Notes: a model not told the origin generated them from the letters alone. Positions 1 through 12,143 are shown, counted from the first letter of the stretch. The stretch: 64,000 nucleotides of DNA from Penelope pileata (GCA_013396635.1 WBMW01005087.1:558001-622000); one strand, 5' to 3'. Program-made: numbers and translations.

Positions 1-207
1 CTGGACCGCATCATGACAGCTCTGTGACACCAGGCTTCAGTAACTTACTCCCTCCACAAGGGTTTCCTACAATTTCAGGTTCTGATGCCAGCAAAACATT
101 TAATAATTCCCACATCTGGGGGAAAACGGTGCTTTTCTGAGTGGTTCCGAGGTGGTAGCACTATTCCCAATTCCCCAGCCCAATTCACTTCTCCAGCACT
201 TGCTCTC

Positions 208-515
208 TTGCTGACCTTGGGCACGTCACTTCAGCTACATCTGAACAGCAGAATGACAGCCCAGGTCACTGCCTGCTTACTCCAGCTCCCCAGAGTAACA
301 ACAGCAGTGACGGCAGCTGGCACAGGCTGCAGCACGCAGCTGGCACAGCCTTTAACACACCATCCACCCACAGAGGGTTTGCACACCACTTGCCAGCACC
401 AGCTATTCTTACCCTCATTAGCGAGGTGCAATTAACACCACAGCACATCACATCTTCACCTTGCAGCACAGCCAGGTCTCAGCCTCATCTATAAAATAGG
501 AGTAAGTGTACTTCA
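208..515 (+). repeat. MIR-type SINE relic, split in two
   Basis: About 208-245 carries the MIR core (GACCTTGGGCA followed by TCACTT). About 475-515 carries the downstream MIR block (CAGCCTCATCTATAAAATAGG). Both are in plus orientation and in the right order. In MIR these blocks are nearly adjacent, so roughly 230 bases of unrelated sequence lie between them, which suggests an insertion into an old SINE. The match is by eye to the remembered family consensus; the inserted stretch shows no family I recognise. Confidence 0.5.
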
Positions 516-2083
516 TATCCCAGAGGGACACCATGGGGATGGGCATTCTGGGCTGCGCAGGGCTCTGACAACATGGTTACATGGGTCATCAGGCTGCCTA
601 AAGGGGACAGACACTCTGTGGGAACAATCTACCTCATAAACAGAGACCTGCTGTATAAGAGCAACTATAAAAGTCTGGCAAAGGTGACAGCAGTGTTGCT
701 GCTACTTAAGCTAGGTGTTATTTAAGAAAGTCTCTGAGAAAGAACTGCTGATGGGCTGCTACAGGACGTACCTCTGGTGCAGTCCATGAATTCCAATCGC
801 CTCCATTTTTACAACTCAAGGAACGGATTGCCTTTGAGAGAAATGTTTTAAATAGGAATCCAAAGGAGAGCTCGCTTTTGAGTTTTCAGTACACGCACTG
901 CATCAGCCATGAGCCCTCTCCTCCTCTGGGCACTTCCAAGAAAGACCTACAAGCAAGGAGCTGACTACCTTTTCCTTGTGACTGCGTCATCCCATGAAGA
1001 GTTTCTTGTCTGTATGGATGATAACATCAGCAATCTTTCAGAAATTAGCCAAAGTGGCAGTATCCGCGGTATTTCTGGAACCATAAGGCCAGGTCCTGCG
1101 CTGAGCAACATCAAATTCAAGGCCAGGTCTTCTGTTTAGTCAGGAGCCCTCTGCAGTGATGCCCCCAAGGAAGGAAAGCTCTAAGGTAGGCAAAGGTAGG
1201 TGAAGGGACAACTAAATAAACTCAGACACTTTATTTATGCTTTAGCTAATTGAAGCATAATACTGAGTTTTGCCATGGTTGCAAGTGCTCTAGCTTTACC
1301 AACAATAAAATATACATTATGTTATTATTAAGAGCATGTGTGATTATCACTGATTTTATTCTTAAACAACCCAAAATAAAACACACAGAACTGCCCAACC
1401 ACCCAAGGAGGAAAAAGGTAAAAATACTCCCCGTGCAGCAGATGCCCATCCTGTGAGAGATGAAGTGAAAGATTCATCTCCCAGAGGTTTCACCTATCAC
1501 GCTCCCTTAAAAACTGCCTTTGGTCAAGTGGCAAGGAGGATGTTTCTTCTCTCAACACAAACATCACCATTGAGGATTTGGCTCTCTACCACATCCTTGG
1601 AAAGTGCTGTTCTTTTGTAAGCACTATGTTGTTGTTTTTTTTAATATATATATTTATTTATTTTGCAAGACAAGTAGCCTAGATGCAGCCTTTCACTGAT
1701 GTCTCACTTGCAGTTGCATGGACCAGAGTCACTGCAATGCGCTGGCTGTTTTGTCTTGTCTAAATGGTGTAAAATAGATGGAAGCATATGAATCTGTCCC
1801 ACTCAGTTACACTGAACATCAAGAAATAATCCAAGTCAACTTTATGGCTACCTTGTATTAAGGGAGATGCAAAAGTTGGTTTGGAGTAGAGAGATGCACG
1901 GGAAAATATGAGAGGAAAGAGTGGCTCAACGGCAGAATCATAAGGGGAAAGCCTTCATCATTGACTGAAATATTTTCAGTCCAAAACCAGAAGTTGCATG
2001 TAACTTTCATGTTCTCCAAATCATTTTGCTCAAGTCAGTACAGAAATGGTCTGGTTTTTTGTGTGTGAAAAGAACGTTTCAAA
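516..2083. other. Gene-free unique sequence
   Basis: No convincing exon or transposon was seen. There is an AT-rich run (T tract, then TATATA and TTTATTTATTT) at about 1631-1664. A 76-codon plus frame at 909-1139 has no clear splice signals and is taken as chance. Confidence 0.5.
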
Positions 2084-2162
2084 AACTTAGGTTGGAAGGG
2101 ACCTTAAAGATCATCGAGCTCCAAATCCCCTGCCATGGTCAGGGCTGCCACCCACTAGATCA
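2084..2162 (-). repeat. CR1 LINE 3' fragment
   Basis: Reads TTAGGTTGGAAGGGACCTTA, then a GATCATCGAGCTCCAA block and a CCCCTGCCATGG block. This is the reverse complement of the CR1 3' end. It is a short 5'-truncated copy with no coding capacity. Confidence 0.85.
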
Positions 2163-3524
2163 AAATGAAACATTTTGATTATTTAAAAAACTCTTCCCTC
2201 CCAGTCTAGAATTAAGCACAGGTGAAGAAATATTTCTAGTAATTCTGAAATCTGTAGTCTAGACTTGTTAGAAAGCGTAACTTGTTCAACAGCAAAGACA
2301 GACATCAGAAAAGTATCCTAAGGTAAGTCTAGAAAAAAAAAAATACTATTGCCGCTGAAGAACTACTGAGTTGGTGGAGACAAAATATACTTTCAAGTTA
2401 AAGTCGCCCAAGATTTCTCATTAGACTGACTATTAATGACTTTTCTTCAAGCCCAGTATGATTTAGGGCATACCATCATAGTACAGTAAAAATATAAGAA
2501 GAAAATTTCCCTTAAAGTAGGATCTATACAAAAGTGTCCCAGAACCACTGGCAGAGAGAAGAGCTATACATTTTGCTGCGTTTTGCAAGTAGGTCTAAAT
2601 AACCAGAAACAGATGACAAGACGAAGACTTGAGTTGCTGGAAACAGCAAGCATCAGGATATTGGCAACCACAGCATCTGAAATGGCCCCATTTCCTAACA
2701 CATAAAAGAGGAGCTAATGGTAGTATGGATGGAGTTACAATGCAGAAGCTCATGGCAAACATTTAACCCTTCCATAGCAACCTTCACGTAAAAAATATCA
2801 CCCATAGACTTTATTTTTACATGACTCACAGACCATACAATCTATTTGTCTTTTTTTCAAAGGACTTGTCCCCTGAAAGGAAAACACTGGGGAAAACAGC
2901 CAGCAAGCAGAGATCTTCCCACCTTCCCCAAGGATCTCTCAGAAATACTGCAGCAGCAAAGTTTCTGCTGCAGCATAAGCAGAATTTTCTGCCAGTTTGC
3001 ACCGTATTCCCAGCTTTCTCTACATGCTGCTCACATGGTACAAGTGAAGCACTGTTTCATTACCTTGAGGCTGTAGTGGACTAGAAGATCAAGAGGAGAC
3101 CATGAGGATAACCCATGTTATTTGCCCTGAAGGGCCCCAGGAAGCAGATGAAAACCCACCTCCACTAACTCCTCCAGACCAAAGGAAATACTTCAGCAGG
3201 CAGTGCCAGTCAGCACCACCACTCCTCTGGATGGCTTCACAAACTGCTCATGACTAGTCCAGACCTCACATCTCTCTTCTACCCATGCTTAAACACACAT
3301 AGAGTGGCCTTGTATATTTGTACATGGTATGAAGAACGATCCAGGATTTAGCTTAGGGTTTCACTCATCAGTGCACACAACTTTGTTGGTTCAGCAGCTA
3401 AATTAAGGCCCACTTTTATCATCGAGCAAATTAGATGACTATCTGCTGTGCTGGACTCCAGTGATGTTACATTCACTCACGCACCAGGGCAGAGTTCGGC
3501 ACCAGAACTACCAGTAAGGAAAGA
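2163..3524. other. Unique sequence; possible 3' UTR of candidate gene B
   Basis: No transposon was recognised. If candidate gene B is real, its minus-strand 3' UTR would run through here. TTTATT at 2810-2815 reads AATAAA on the minus strand and would give a UTR of about 700 bases. An 87-codon plus frame at 2821-3084 lacks support. Confidence 0.35.
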
Positions 3525-3689
3525 TTAATAAGTATTTGAATCAAATGTAAATAGCCTATGTAATACATCAGATAATTCCTTGGCTGTTATTTGATACAAT
3601 GCAGCTATATTTTCTAATGCTAATGTTATTTTATTCATTTGCATTTTCAAAGCAGTATGCTCCCATTTTACAAATTGCCAGATATGTTT
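3525..3689 (-). CDS. Candidate terminal coding exon (gene B, exon 3 of 3 seen)
   Basis: Product not recognised. The frame gives 54 codons and a TAA stop. It is unusual for AT-rich sequence to stay open this long. The peptide begins KHIWQFVKWEHTALK and contains an amphipathic helix-like stretch (MNKITLALENIAALYQIT), ending FDSNTY. The acceptor is probably GGACAG at 3690-3691, which is in phase 0 with the upstream exon. A competing acceptor, CTTCACACAG ending at 3697, has a better pyrimidine tract but would give a different, 21-residue frame (WTETYLAICK onward). The choice between them is uncertain. A minus-strand AATAAA lies about 710 bases downstream. The exon could also be a pseudo-exon. Confidence 0.3.
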   Translation of the reverse strand, partial: KHIWQFVKWEHTALKMQMNKITLALENIAALYQITAKELSDVLHRLFTFDSNTY

Positions 3690-4071
3690 CTGTCCACTGT
3701 GTGAAGAAATTGCATTCAAGGCTTTCTTATCAGATTGGCAATATCAGAGGAGATGTGATGCCCCTGGCACAATAAAATATTCAACATTGTGAATAAAGTT
3801 CTTCATAAAAGAGCAGCAGAAAGTAGCATTCTATTAAAGCAGTGCATTTAAAGCATGTTTTAAAATGATTTAATTAAAAAAATTAGATTGCATTTGAATC
3901 ATTTGATTACAGTTTAATAACAATGCATAATTTATATCTAAGTGACTGCTGTAAAAATCAGATTTCACTCTGCCAATAGAAAAAAAAGGATTAAGAGTTC
4001 GACATTTTCTCCTTAAACCAGCCAATCTTAATATTCTCTTCATCCTGGAAAGTTGCTTTCTTGGGATGTAC

Positions 4072-4208
4072 CTTAAGAAATGAATTTTGCAGCTCCAGAA
4101 GGTAATTAATTGGGCTCTTGAGGCTGACCTGTGCCCTGCGGGGCCAGGGGCTTGCACCTATACTGGGTATCAACCTCTTGTGGTTGATGACGAGCACTGG
4201 TGGTTCTG
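4072..4208 (-). CDS. Candidate internal coding exon (gene B, exon 2 of 3 seen)
   Basis: Product not recognised. There are 45 whole codons between an acceptor (CACCGTGGCAG) and a strong donor (CTTAAG followed by GTACAT). The peptide contains PPVLVINHKRLIPSIG and ends SPINYLLELQNSFLK. The exon starts with two bases of a split codon and ends in phase 0. It fits the exon at 4812 upstream (which leaves one base) and the exon at 3689 downstream. The acceptor could also be three bases further in (GCAGCAG) without changing the frame. The introns on either side would be about 600 and 380 bases. Evidence is limited to splice sequence, frame and phase. Confidence 0.32.
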
Positions 4209-4811
4209 CTGCCACGGTGGGCAATAGGAGAGCCCCAGCTACATCCTGGGAGTGAGCCATGGGGGACAAGCCAACACCTCCAGTGTTTTACACAGCAGCT
4301 GTTCAGTTAGCGGTCTGATACTCTGCACCCAGGACCACGCTGCATTTTGCATCTGTCAGAGAGAATGGTCAGTTCCCAAGAAAAAGCATCTTTCATGCTA
4401 AAAAGCCTTCCTTGCCTGAGCTGCAAGCCTGAGATTCGCAGGAGGACTCAAGTCTGCATGCCACAGTCTCCTGTGTGGCGAGTTAGATGTCCCAAGCAGA
4501 AGAGGACGTTGATGTCTGTGCGCCAATGCATCATGCATCTATGAGCTTTTTAGCTTAATCACTCCAGTTTCCAACAAGGAGCAAATCAGCCCTGGACAGC
4601 CAGGAAGAATCAGAAAAACATAAGCACACTGAGAATTGCCTTCTTTTTCCCCCTCTCTAACCACCACGCTCATCTCAGTGATGCATGAAATTTTAACCTG
4701 TAAGAAATAAGATCTTAATTTTCTGTCACGTGATGAAGAAAAATCAAATAATAAAGAGAAAGATCAGGAGCTCAAAAATAAAAGCAAGCAAAGAAACCGT
4801 TAGAAAAAAAC

Positions 4812-4953
4812 CTGTCGCAGTTTCCTGGATTAAATTATTGTTTCCTCTCTGAAAAACATCCGTCAATCTTGCTGCTTGCATGCTTGAACCATAGTTCATC
4901 TGTTTGAGGCAACCTACTACAGAATATAACTTCATGGCTTTGCTTTCTCCCCT
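4812..4953 (-). CDS. Candidate internal coding exon (gene B, exon 1 of 3 seen)
   Basis: Product not recognised. The frame is open from an acceptor in TTCCCTTTGGAG (exon from 4953) to a donor GCGACAG followed by GTTTTT at 4812, ending one base into a codon. The peptide includes LKQMNYGSSMQAARLTDVFQ and ends NNNLIQETAT. A shorter version starting at 4913, after ATTCTGTAGTAG, is equally possible and keeps the same frame. The split codon joins in phase to the exon at 4208. The donor has a T-rich intron start rather than the usual GTAAGT or GTGAGT, which lowers confidence. No upstream exon was found with confidence. Confidence 0.3.
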
Positions 4954-6310
4954 CTCCAAAGGGAACAACAACTCCAAGTCACATAATGCAGAAACAGCTA
5001 TACCTCCAGGCACTCTAAGCAAGCAAGGACTGTTAAATATTAGCCTGCCAGGGTTATCTAAAACTTCGTATTTCTCCCTCCACCCTCATCTAAACCATAT
5101 ATAATTCTATAACTGGAAGTACAACTTCTTTCAGGTTAACTGAAGGCACTGATCTATAATCAGATCAGCTGTATCACAACTTAATCTGTCCAAAAAAGTG
5201 AGCGTATAGATCTGTGGGGAAAAGCTGTCCCACAAAATAAAAACACATGCAAAAGGCATTACACAGGAGACTGTCAAACAACAATGTGTTTGGGAATGCA
5301 GGCAATGAAAGCGTTGTAAACTTGAAATAGGAAATTTAAAGTGAACCTTTGTCTGAAGGAGCTTCTGACCACTGAGACCATTTGAAGACCAAAGCCATTT
5401 ACTGTTTAGCTTTTGGAGCTGGCTGATTTAATAAATCCTATGTGCTTTGCAGTCATGTTTTCAGTAAAAACTCAGAAACACTAAATGGGGATGTAGACTC
5501 TGCATTACAGATCCTGCTTTCCCTCACAGAGGACAGCACCTCGCTTTTGGAAGATGTGGGTGGATTTGTGCCAGTCAGGATTCAGGCACTTCCTGCATTT
5601 CTACCCTAGAGCACAGTTACACTTACAGAAGCTTTGTGCCATGTTACAAGTTTTAATTTACAGAAGATTCTGCTGCAATTTCTTTATATTATTTATGTGA
5701 ACATTTCTATAAAGAAAACATCATTTTGCACTGTTTTGTGAATTTTAATTTTAAGGAATAAGATAATCTCATAAAGGCATACTATACATTAGCTGTTCTC
5801 CTCTTCCTTGGGTTTTAATGATAAAAAATGCTGCTTTCAAAGAAAACAATTAAAATGCTTCATCAAAAAACAATGCCCCTCCAGAATGACTCAACCACTT
5901 GCATTTATTATTTTAGCTCAAACCAGTGAGGGGAAAGTATTGTTGAAGCTGGAAATCATGGAGTTACAAAACAGAAAGTAAAAACCAAACCAAGACAGTC
6001 CATGTTGCTCTGCATGTTTAGAACTTGGAGAAAGAGTTGCCCAGACGTGACATTCAAATTACAAAGAAAGCTACAGTGTCCTTGAGAATGCAATGAGCAA
6101 AGACAGGAGCAGATGCATAGAAGCCACACCAAGAATGAGGTAAAAGGAAAGCGATAAGCCAGTACTTCGGTATTTCCTCAGGCAAGTTCAAATCAAGAAG
6201 TTCAACTCAGATATTCAAGGGATCAATCAAGTGTTTGTTCTTACTTTTGGGGCAAAAGTGGCAAGTCAGTTTTCTCAATGTAACTGCTCCACAATAATCG
6301 ACACATACGT
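4954..6310. other. Gene-free AT-rich sequence
   Basis: No repeat family or coding exon was recognised. It is AT-rich with short A and T runs. 5640-5880 is especially AT-rich. It would be intronic or upstream if candidate gene B is real. Confidence 0.45.
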
Positions 6311-6752
6311 AGAACCACAGAATGTCCTGAGCTAGAAGGGATTCACAAGGATCATCGAGCCCAGCTCCTGGCTCCACACAAGATCACCCCAAATCCAAAT
6401 CCTATGTCTGAGAGCTTTGCCTAAACGCTTCTTGAACTCCAATAGCTTGAAGCATGAACATTGCCCTGGGCAGCCTGTTCCAGGGCCCAACCACCCTCTG
6501 GTGAAGAACTCTTTCCTAACACCCAGCCTGACCCTCCCCTGACACAGCTCCATGCCGTTCCCTCGGGCCCTGTCGCTGTCACCAGAGAGCAGAGCTCAGC
6601 GCTGCCCCTCCGCTCCCCTCGTGAGGAAGCTGTAGGCCGCCATGAGGCCTCCCCTCAGCCTCCTCTGCTCTGGGCTGAGCAAACCAAGGGACCTCAGCTG
6701 CTCCTCATACATCTTGCCCTCTTAGATCCTTTCCCATCTTTGCTGCCTTACA
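6311..6752 (-). repeat. CR1 LINE 3' fragment, about 440 bp
   Basis: Begins AGAACCACAGAATG (the reverse complement of the CR1 terminal ATTCTGTGGTTCT). It continues through AGAAGGGATTCACAAGGATC, a CTGGGCAGCCTGTTCCAGGG block and a GGGACCTCAGCTGCTCCTCA block. The order and orientation are those of a minus-strand CR1 3' UTR with some of ORF2. Both frames seen across it (73 aa minus, 114 aa plus) are repeat artefacts. Confidence 0.92.
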
Positions 6753-6828
6753 CATTCCCTACAAAGGACATATCAAGAGGTATGACAGTGTCAAGAAATG
6801 TCTGACAATCACAGAGTAATTAGATATT

Positions 6829-6951
6829 GAGGAGGCTTGACCAAGCTCTGAGCAACCTGATCTAGCTGTAGATGTCCTTGTACATTGCAGGGGGGTTGGA
6901 CTAGATGACCTTTAAAGGTCCCTTCCAACGCTAAGGATTCTATGATATCTT
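6829..6951 (+). repeat. CR1 LINE 3' fragment
   Basis: Plus orientation, ending in GGGGGTTGGACTAGATGACC, then AAGGTCCCTTCCAACGCTAA and GGATTCTATGAT. This is the classic CR1 tail. The copy is strongly 5'-truncated. It faces away from the minus-strand copy ending at 6752, with fewer than 80 bases between them. Confidence 0.92.
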
Positions 6952-9900
6952 ACACAAAAATTTAGTGGTGCTCTGTCATGAAATGGCAGCACCCTTCAAA
7001 ATGGCAGCCTGTGTGTATGTTCCAGAACATGACAATAAATGACAGCATAAGACTAAACAGGGTAAAATAACAAGCAAAAAAGGACCTGCTGCAGAGAAGC
7101 CAAAAAAATCCGTGTTTGTTTAGAAGAGCAACATGTTGCTTTGATAGTATGGCTGCATTCCAATCTGTTCTATTTCATTCTACCAAAAAGGTGCAGCTAA
7201 GTAGATTTCATTTACTATGCTTTAAAATCATGGTACAAGAGTCAAAGCATCAGAAGTTTTGACTTGTTAAAAATATTGAGCTGCTAAATTCTTCCAGAGC
7301 AATGTGCAATAGATCCAGTTCAAAAGTCTTAGCTACAACCACTGCTCAGCTCGTTCATTGCTACTCTTTTGATTTTGAATAAGAACAAAGTTTGTAGCAG
7401 CTGGAGATTTTTGCTTTCTTGCTATACACAACTATGGCCAAGTCAAGTACTTGTAAATTCGATATGTAGTTCACAAACTTCATCTGACCCTTAGTTTACT
7501 GGACTGTAATTTTTAGAGAAGTTTGATTGATTCCCAACACATGCTCAGGTCCAGATCTTTGTTCTAGGCTTATACTAATGAGATACAAACAAATCCTGTT
7601 TTCTGTTGCGTGGTTACTAATGTTACTAGTAAGCATTATGTTATCCTTCCTTTAATTAAGCAATTATTTTAATTGCAATGTAGATGTCAATTCTTGATGC
7701 TTATTAATATTTACTCGTAAATAAGCACCACAAAGGAGAATGCAATTCTGTGGGACACAGAAGTCGTTACAAGAATTTTCTAAATACAGGTACAACTGTC
7801 ACCCAAGTGGCCAAATTCTTACATTAGATTAATCAGCATGATCCAGTATGGAGCTGAAAGCTAAGCATAGAAGCAATGAGAATACAGGATAAAAATGAGT
7901 AAGCTTCAACGTAAGTGGAAAGTGAAAGCAACACAACTGCCTTTGAAGTGTCTAGCTCCTTTATATTTTACTGAATTTCAGTATTGTGTCAGTATGCAGT
8001 ACAAACTTAAAAGCCATATACTCACAGAAGCCACGCTATTATAATGCACATACAGGTAATATACACACAAGCAGAATATAATCACTTTGTTTTTAGTTCC
8101 TCTCAGAGCCAAAGAATGATGCACAAAATACCCAGAAATGACCAAACATACAAATTCTCAGGACTTCAGAAGAGTGATGATTACAGCAGAGGCTCTTCTC
8201 CACTAGCATTTCCAGTATTGTCTGACTTGGAACTGGGACAGCTACGTGGTAGCTGCAGTTGAACATTACAGTGGAATGAGTGGTTTAACTGGCAGCAACA
8301 GTGGTAGCAGGAGCTATAGGAAGAGTAAAGAGTGGTATTTTACCATCATCTTGTCCTGCCCATCCCCAATTGTAACAGGCTGTTTCTTTCCCCCTCAACA
8401 TGAGCATTCTGCTATGAAAGAGTTGCATTAATGCAAGTCTAGAAGGATTTCAAAAGCCTGTGGATCAAGTCTTAACAGAGAAAGAATGGCCCCATACGTC
8501 TGATCATCTGTTACAGCTGTGCAGCCAGCTCTGTTCATTATGGCATATCATGCTCTCATGGGCAACCCTTCCCACAAAAGCTTTTGATATAAAGGAGTGT
8601 TCACTCTGGTGCTTTTGTAGATGCCAAGGCCCAGAGAAAGAGACAGGCAAAAACAGCAGCCTTGTGATGTAGCATAGCACAAACCTCTTGAGAGCCAGAT
8701 GTGAAACTTGGAACGTGCTTGTGGGATCTCATCAGTAACTGACAGCCTAAAAAGGACAGCAGATCTCAGCAATTTATATCAAAGAGTGCATAATCTATTT
8801 AGTCATGTATATATTTAGCTTTCTAGAAGACCAAGTAATACCCATTTCAGTACTTCAGACTGGAAAATCCTAGGTAACAGCTTATGAAAATTAAGACCTT
8901 AAGACCAGAAGTTGTAAGCTACAGTACATCACAAGAGAGGAGAGACCATGAGCATCTTCAGAGATTCATCCCTTCCATATTTCTGTGCAAAATGCCCACA
9001 TCATGCCAGGAAGCACTCCATGATCTGGCCTAACATTTGACAACCTGACCAAAAGGAAGATTCCTCCTTTGAGCCAAACTTCACACCAAAATTAAACTGG
9101 AAACTTGAAAGAAATCGAATTATTTCATTAACAGAGGGGCCAAATTTCCAAGTGCGATTTCAACTTGAACCCTCCCGTATTCCCCCACTGCATTTGATAT
9201 GTAGGCTCAGGGCCAAATCCAGTTAGAAAACAGGCTTGTTGTCCTGAAAAATAGCTATCACTTTGTTTGAGCTTGTATCTTTTTTGGCGCCTGGCAGGAA
9301 TAAAAAGGGAATATGGATAAAAAGGGGAAACCATTTTCAGTTTAGGAGATTTAAGCACGTAAGTAGCTCATGTTGAATAAAAACTTCAAGTAATTTTCCA
9401 ATGCTGTACGTAATAGGGTTATGCTAATGCCACTCTAAATCATTCACTTCTTAAAGCACATCTGTTTTCAAGAGAATCAACAGAAAAGCGGAACTCTAGT
9501 GCTGCAGATAGCCATCTAAGGCGTGTCACAACTAGTGCATGTGGAGCTCTCTTCTTACACTGCTCTGCCAAACTCATTATAGGCAAGGCAAGAAATGGCA
9601 GCTGGTACATCACAAAACCACTGTATGATGCTTATAGATAGTCCCAAGTAAGCTGTCTGCTCTTGTTTTTCCAGCTCAGTTGCAAGATTCAAAATCAGGT
9701 CCATATTCCAAACTCTCCAATTCTTCCCCACCCAGGCTTAAGGGGCAATACTCCACCTGAGCATCTATACTGTCTCAGAAACTACTAACAAGGAAAATTC
9801 ACCCCTGGCCACCTGACAAAGAGCTGGCACATATCCAAAGTGTAACAGTCAGTTCCCACATATCCTCTACTCATTCATCCATTGAATAAGGAACAGTCTT

Positions 9901-10167
9901 AACTAAAAGTTGCACTGATATCTGCAGGGATGTAGTCAAACTCTTTGTTTCAGGGAAGCCAAGGAGATAGCAACACCTCAGCTGTGCTCCATCCATTTAC
10001 GGGTCACTATTCTGTCCAGACAATGGTACGAGGAGACGGCTGGTTGACTGATCTGCTTTCTAAGTTAGGATCTATATATGGTGCAAGCAGATGAAGAGCA
10101 AGTAGCAATTAGAAATACTTTAAAATTCATTAACAATTAAAATCGCTCTTCCTCTATCTTCCAACAG
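6952..10167. other. Gene-free unique sequence
   Basis: No transposon was recognised. Open frames at 8044-8262, 8548-8772 and 9128-9358 lack good splice or start context. 7600-7740 is AT-rich (TTAATTAAGCAATTATTTTAATTGC). Confidence 0.5.
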
Positions 10168-10575
10168 ATCATAGAATGGTTTGGGTTGGAAGGGACCTTA
10201 GAGATCATCTTGTTCCAACCCCCCTGCCATGGGCAAGGACACCTCCCACTAGACCAGGTTGCCCAAAGCCCCACCCAGCCTGGCTTTGAACACTTCCAGG
10301 GAGGGGGCATCCACAACTTCTCCGGGCAACCTGTTCCAGTGTCTCACCACCCTCACAGTGAAGAATTTCCTCCTTATATCTAGTCTAAATCTACCCTCTT
10401 CCAGTTTATAACCATTACCCCTTGACCTGTCATTACCTGTCCTTGTAAAAAGCCCCTCCCCAGCTTTCCTGTAGGCTCCCTTCAGGTACTGGAAGGCTGC
10501 TATCAGGTCCCCCCGCAGCCTTCTCCTCTCCAGGCTGAAGAGTCCTGGATCCCCAAAGCCTCTCTTCTCCCAGCA
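10168..10575 (-). repeat. CR1 LINE 3' fragment, about 400 bp
   Basis: Starts ATCATAGAATGGTTTGGGTT and continues GGAAGGGACCTTAGAGATC, a TGGCTTTGAACACTTCCAGG block, CCTGTTCCAGTGTCTCACCA and a CCTTCTCCTCTCCAGGCTGA block. This is a textbook minus-strand CR1 3' end, well conserved and so relatively young. Coding frames here (65 aa plus, 61 aa minus) are repeat artefacts. The inner boundary near 10575 is approximate. Confidence 0.95.
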
Positions 10576-11996
10576 TGCAGCATCCCAGGTGATGAGATGG
10601 GTGCACAGTTAACAGCAAGATACTAGCATGCTAGACTGAAAAGAAGAAGTCTCCTTTGATTTCAGGTCACCCAAGCCTTCTACACCCAGTGTGCCAGATA
10701 CAGCTGCTGAGGGAACAGATCAAGCAAAGCCACTGCGTAGGATACAGCTTCCAGAGCACAGACAGCTCCGCAAGCATGCTGGGCACAGGCCCGCCTATGA
10801 AGGAGAGCAAAGTGAGAGCCAGCTGCATGGGTCTACTTCCATTACTTTCCAGAAGGTCAGTGTTTTAGAGCTTAACTGAAACCACTAAAAACAATTTTCT
10901 TTTAGGGTCTTCTGGCAAGATTCAGTATCAGTGCTACAGTAATAGCAATAGAAAGCTTGAAACAACCTTTTAAAGAAATCTGTGGAAAGTCTCTTGACTT
11001 CAGAGATCATGAACTGCTCTGGGCCTAGTCCTTATATCCCCATGGTACTATATAAACAGAACCATACAGAAAGTAGTCCAGTTGTTAACAGAAAGCAGTC
11101 GTGGAGAAGCAACAAAATATGTTATCGGGATTATCTTAACATCACACCATAAAAGCAAGCCCAATTTCCTATCACAGTGGTGCTTCTATTTTGGATAACA
11201 TCTCTGACAATAACACCTCATCGCACGAACCAACAGGGGATGACCACTTCTGGTGTAACACAGACTCACATCTGGCCACAGCCAGAAAAATCTTGGCATG
11301 TTCAGACATGCAAAAGCTTTGGTAACACAATGCTTTTTGTGCATATTGTCCAGCCAGGCCAACCTAATGAGCTCAAAGAGCAACCTTCCAAAACACTCAT
11401 TAAGTTTTTTGTGCTCTTTGGCAGCAGCACAGCATCTTTCATCTTCCTTTGAGCCATGGTGTCAATCACATCCCTGACAGTTAGCACCACCTCTGTCTAG
11501 GAGCTTAGTAACCTGCAATTAAGGGCATACTTGGAATACCAAACACACCCAAGTGTCAACATGTCTGGAGAAAAAGCCAGAGCATCTCTATCAGCAGTTC
11601 AGTTGGCACCCAAACAAACTCCAAGCAACATCTAACAGTGCCATTTCCCTGTTACGAAGCACTTCTTATCTGTAGATCCCAAAGTGCACAAGAGGGAGAC
11701 CCTTTCTTCCTATTTTGTAAACTGTCCCACATGTGGTTACCAAGGCATAGGTCATCTGAGATTATACCCCAGATATCCTGCTCATCCTCCCAGCAGCTAG
11801 CCATCGTTGTCCCCTTCACCTGTCACTCAGAGAAAGTTGGCTCAAAAATGTATTTCAGTATTAACGAAGGCTCTGCCACATGAAAAAAGTGGCACTTTTT
11901 TTGTAGGCTCTGTATTTTACCTCTGATCTACAGATGCTCGGGAAAGGAAAGCTAATAGAAGAATTCTCCAAATTCAACCTTAATTTGGAGAGTTAA

Positions 11997-12016
11997 TTAA
12001 CAATTTTAATTGTTAA
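11997..12016. repeat. Short perfect inverted repeat (palindrome)
   Basis: TTAACAATT-TT-AATTGTTAA: nine-base arms with a two-base centre, in an AT-rich context. It could form a small hairpin or cruciform. It may be a chance event in AT-rich DNA. Confidence 0.8.
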
Positions 12017-12142
12017 GATGCACAACAGAGTTGTAAGCTGTTGAGAGAAATGTGCTGAGAAAGTAGGAGCTTTTGTCCACAGGAGGAAAAACTCCAAATT
12101 TTAGTTTAATTTGTTCAGCACTTGCTTTGCAGGATAGGAAGA

Positions 12143-12143
<1 letters not shown>

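Noticed and set aside
6461..6805. 114-codon plus frame
   Set aside because: Antisense translation of a minus-strand CR1 copy.
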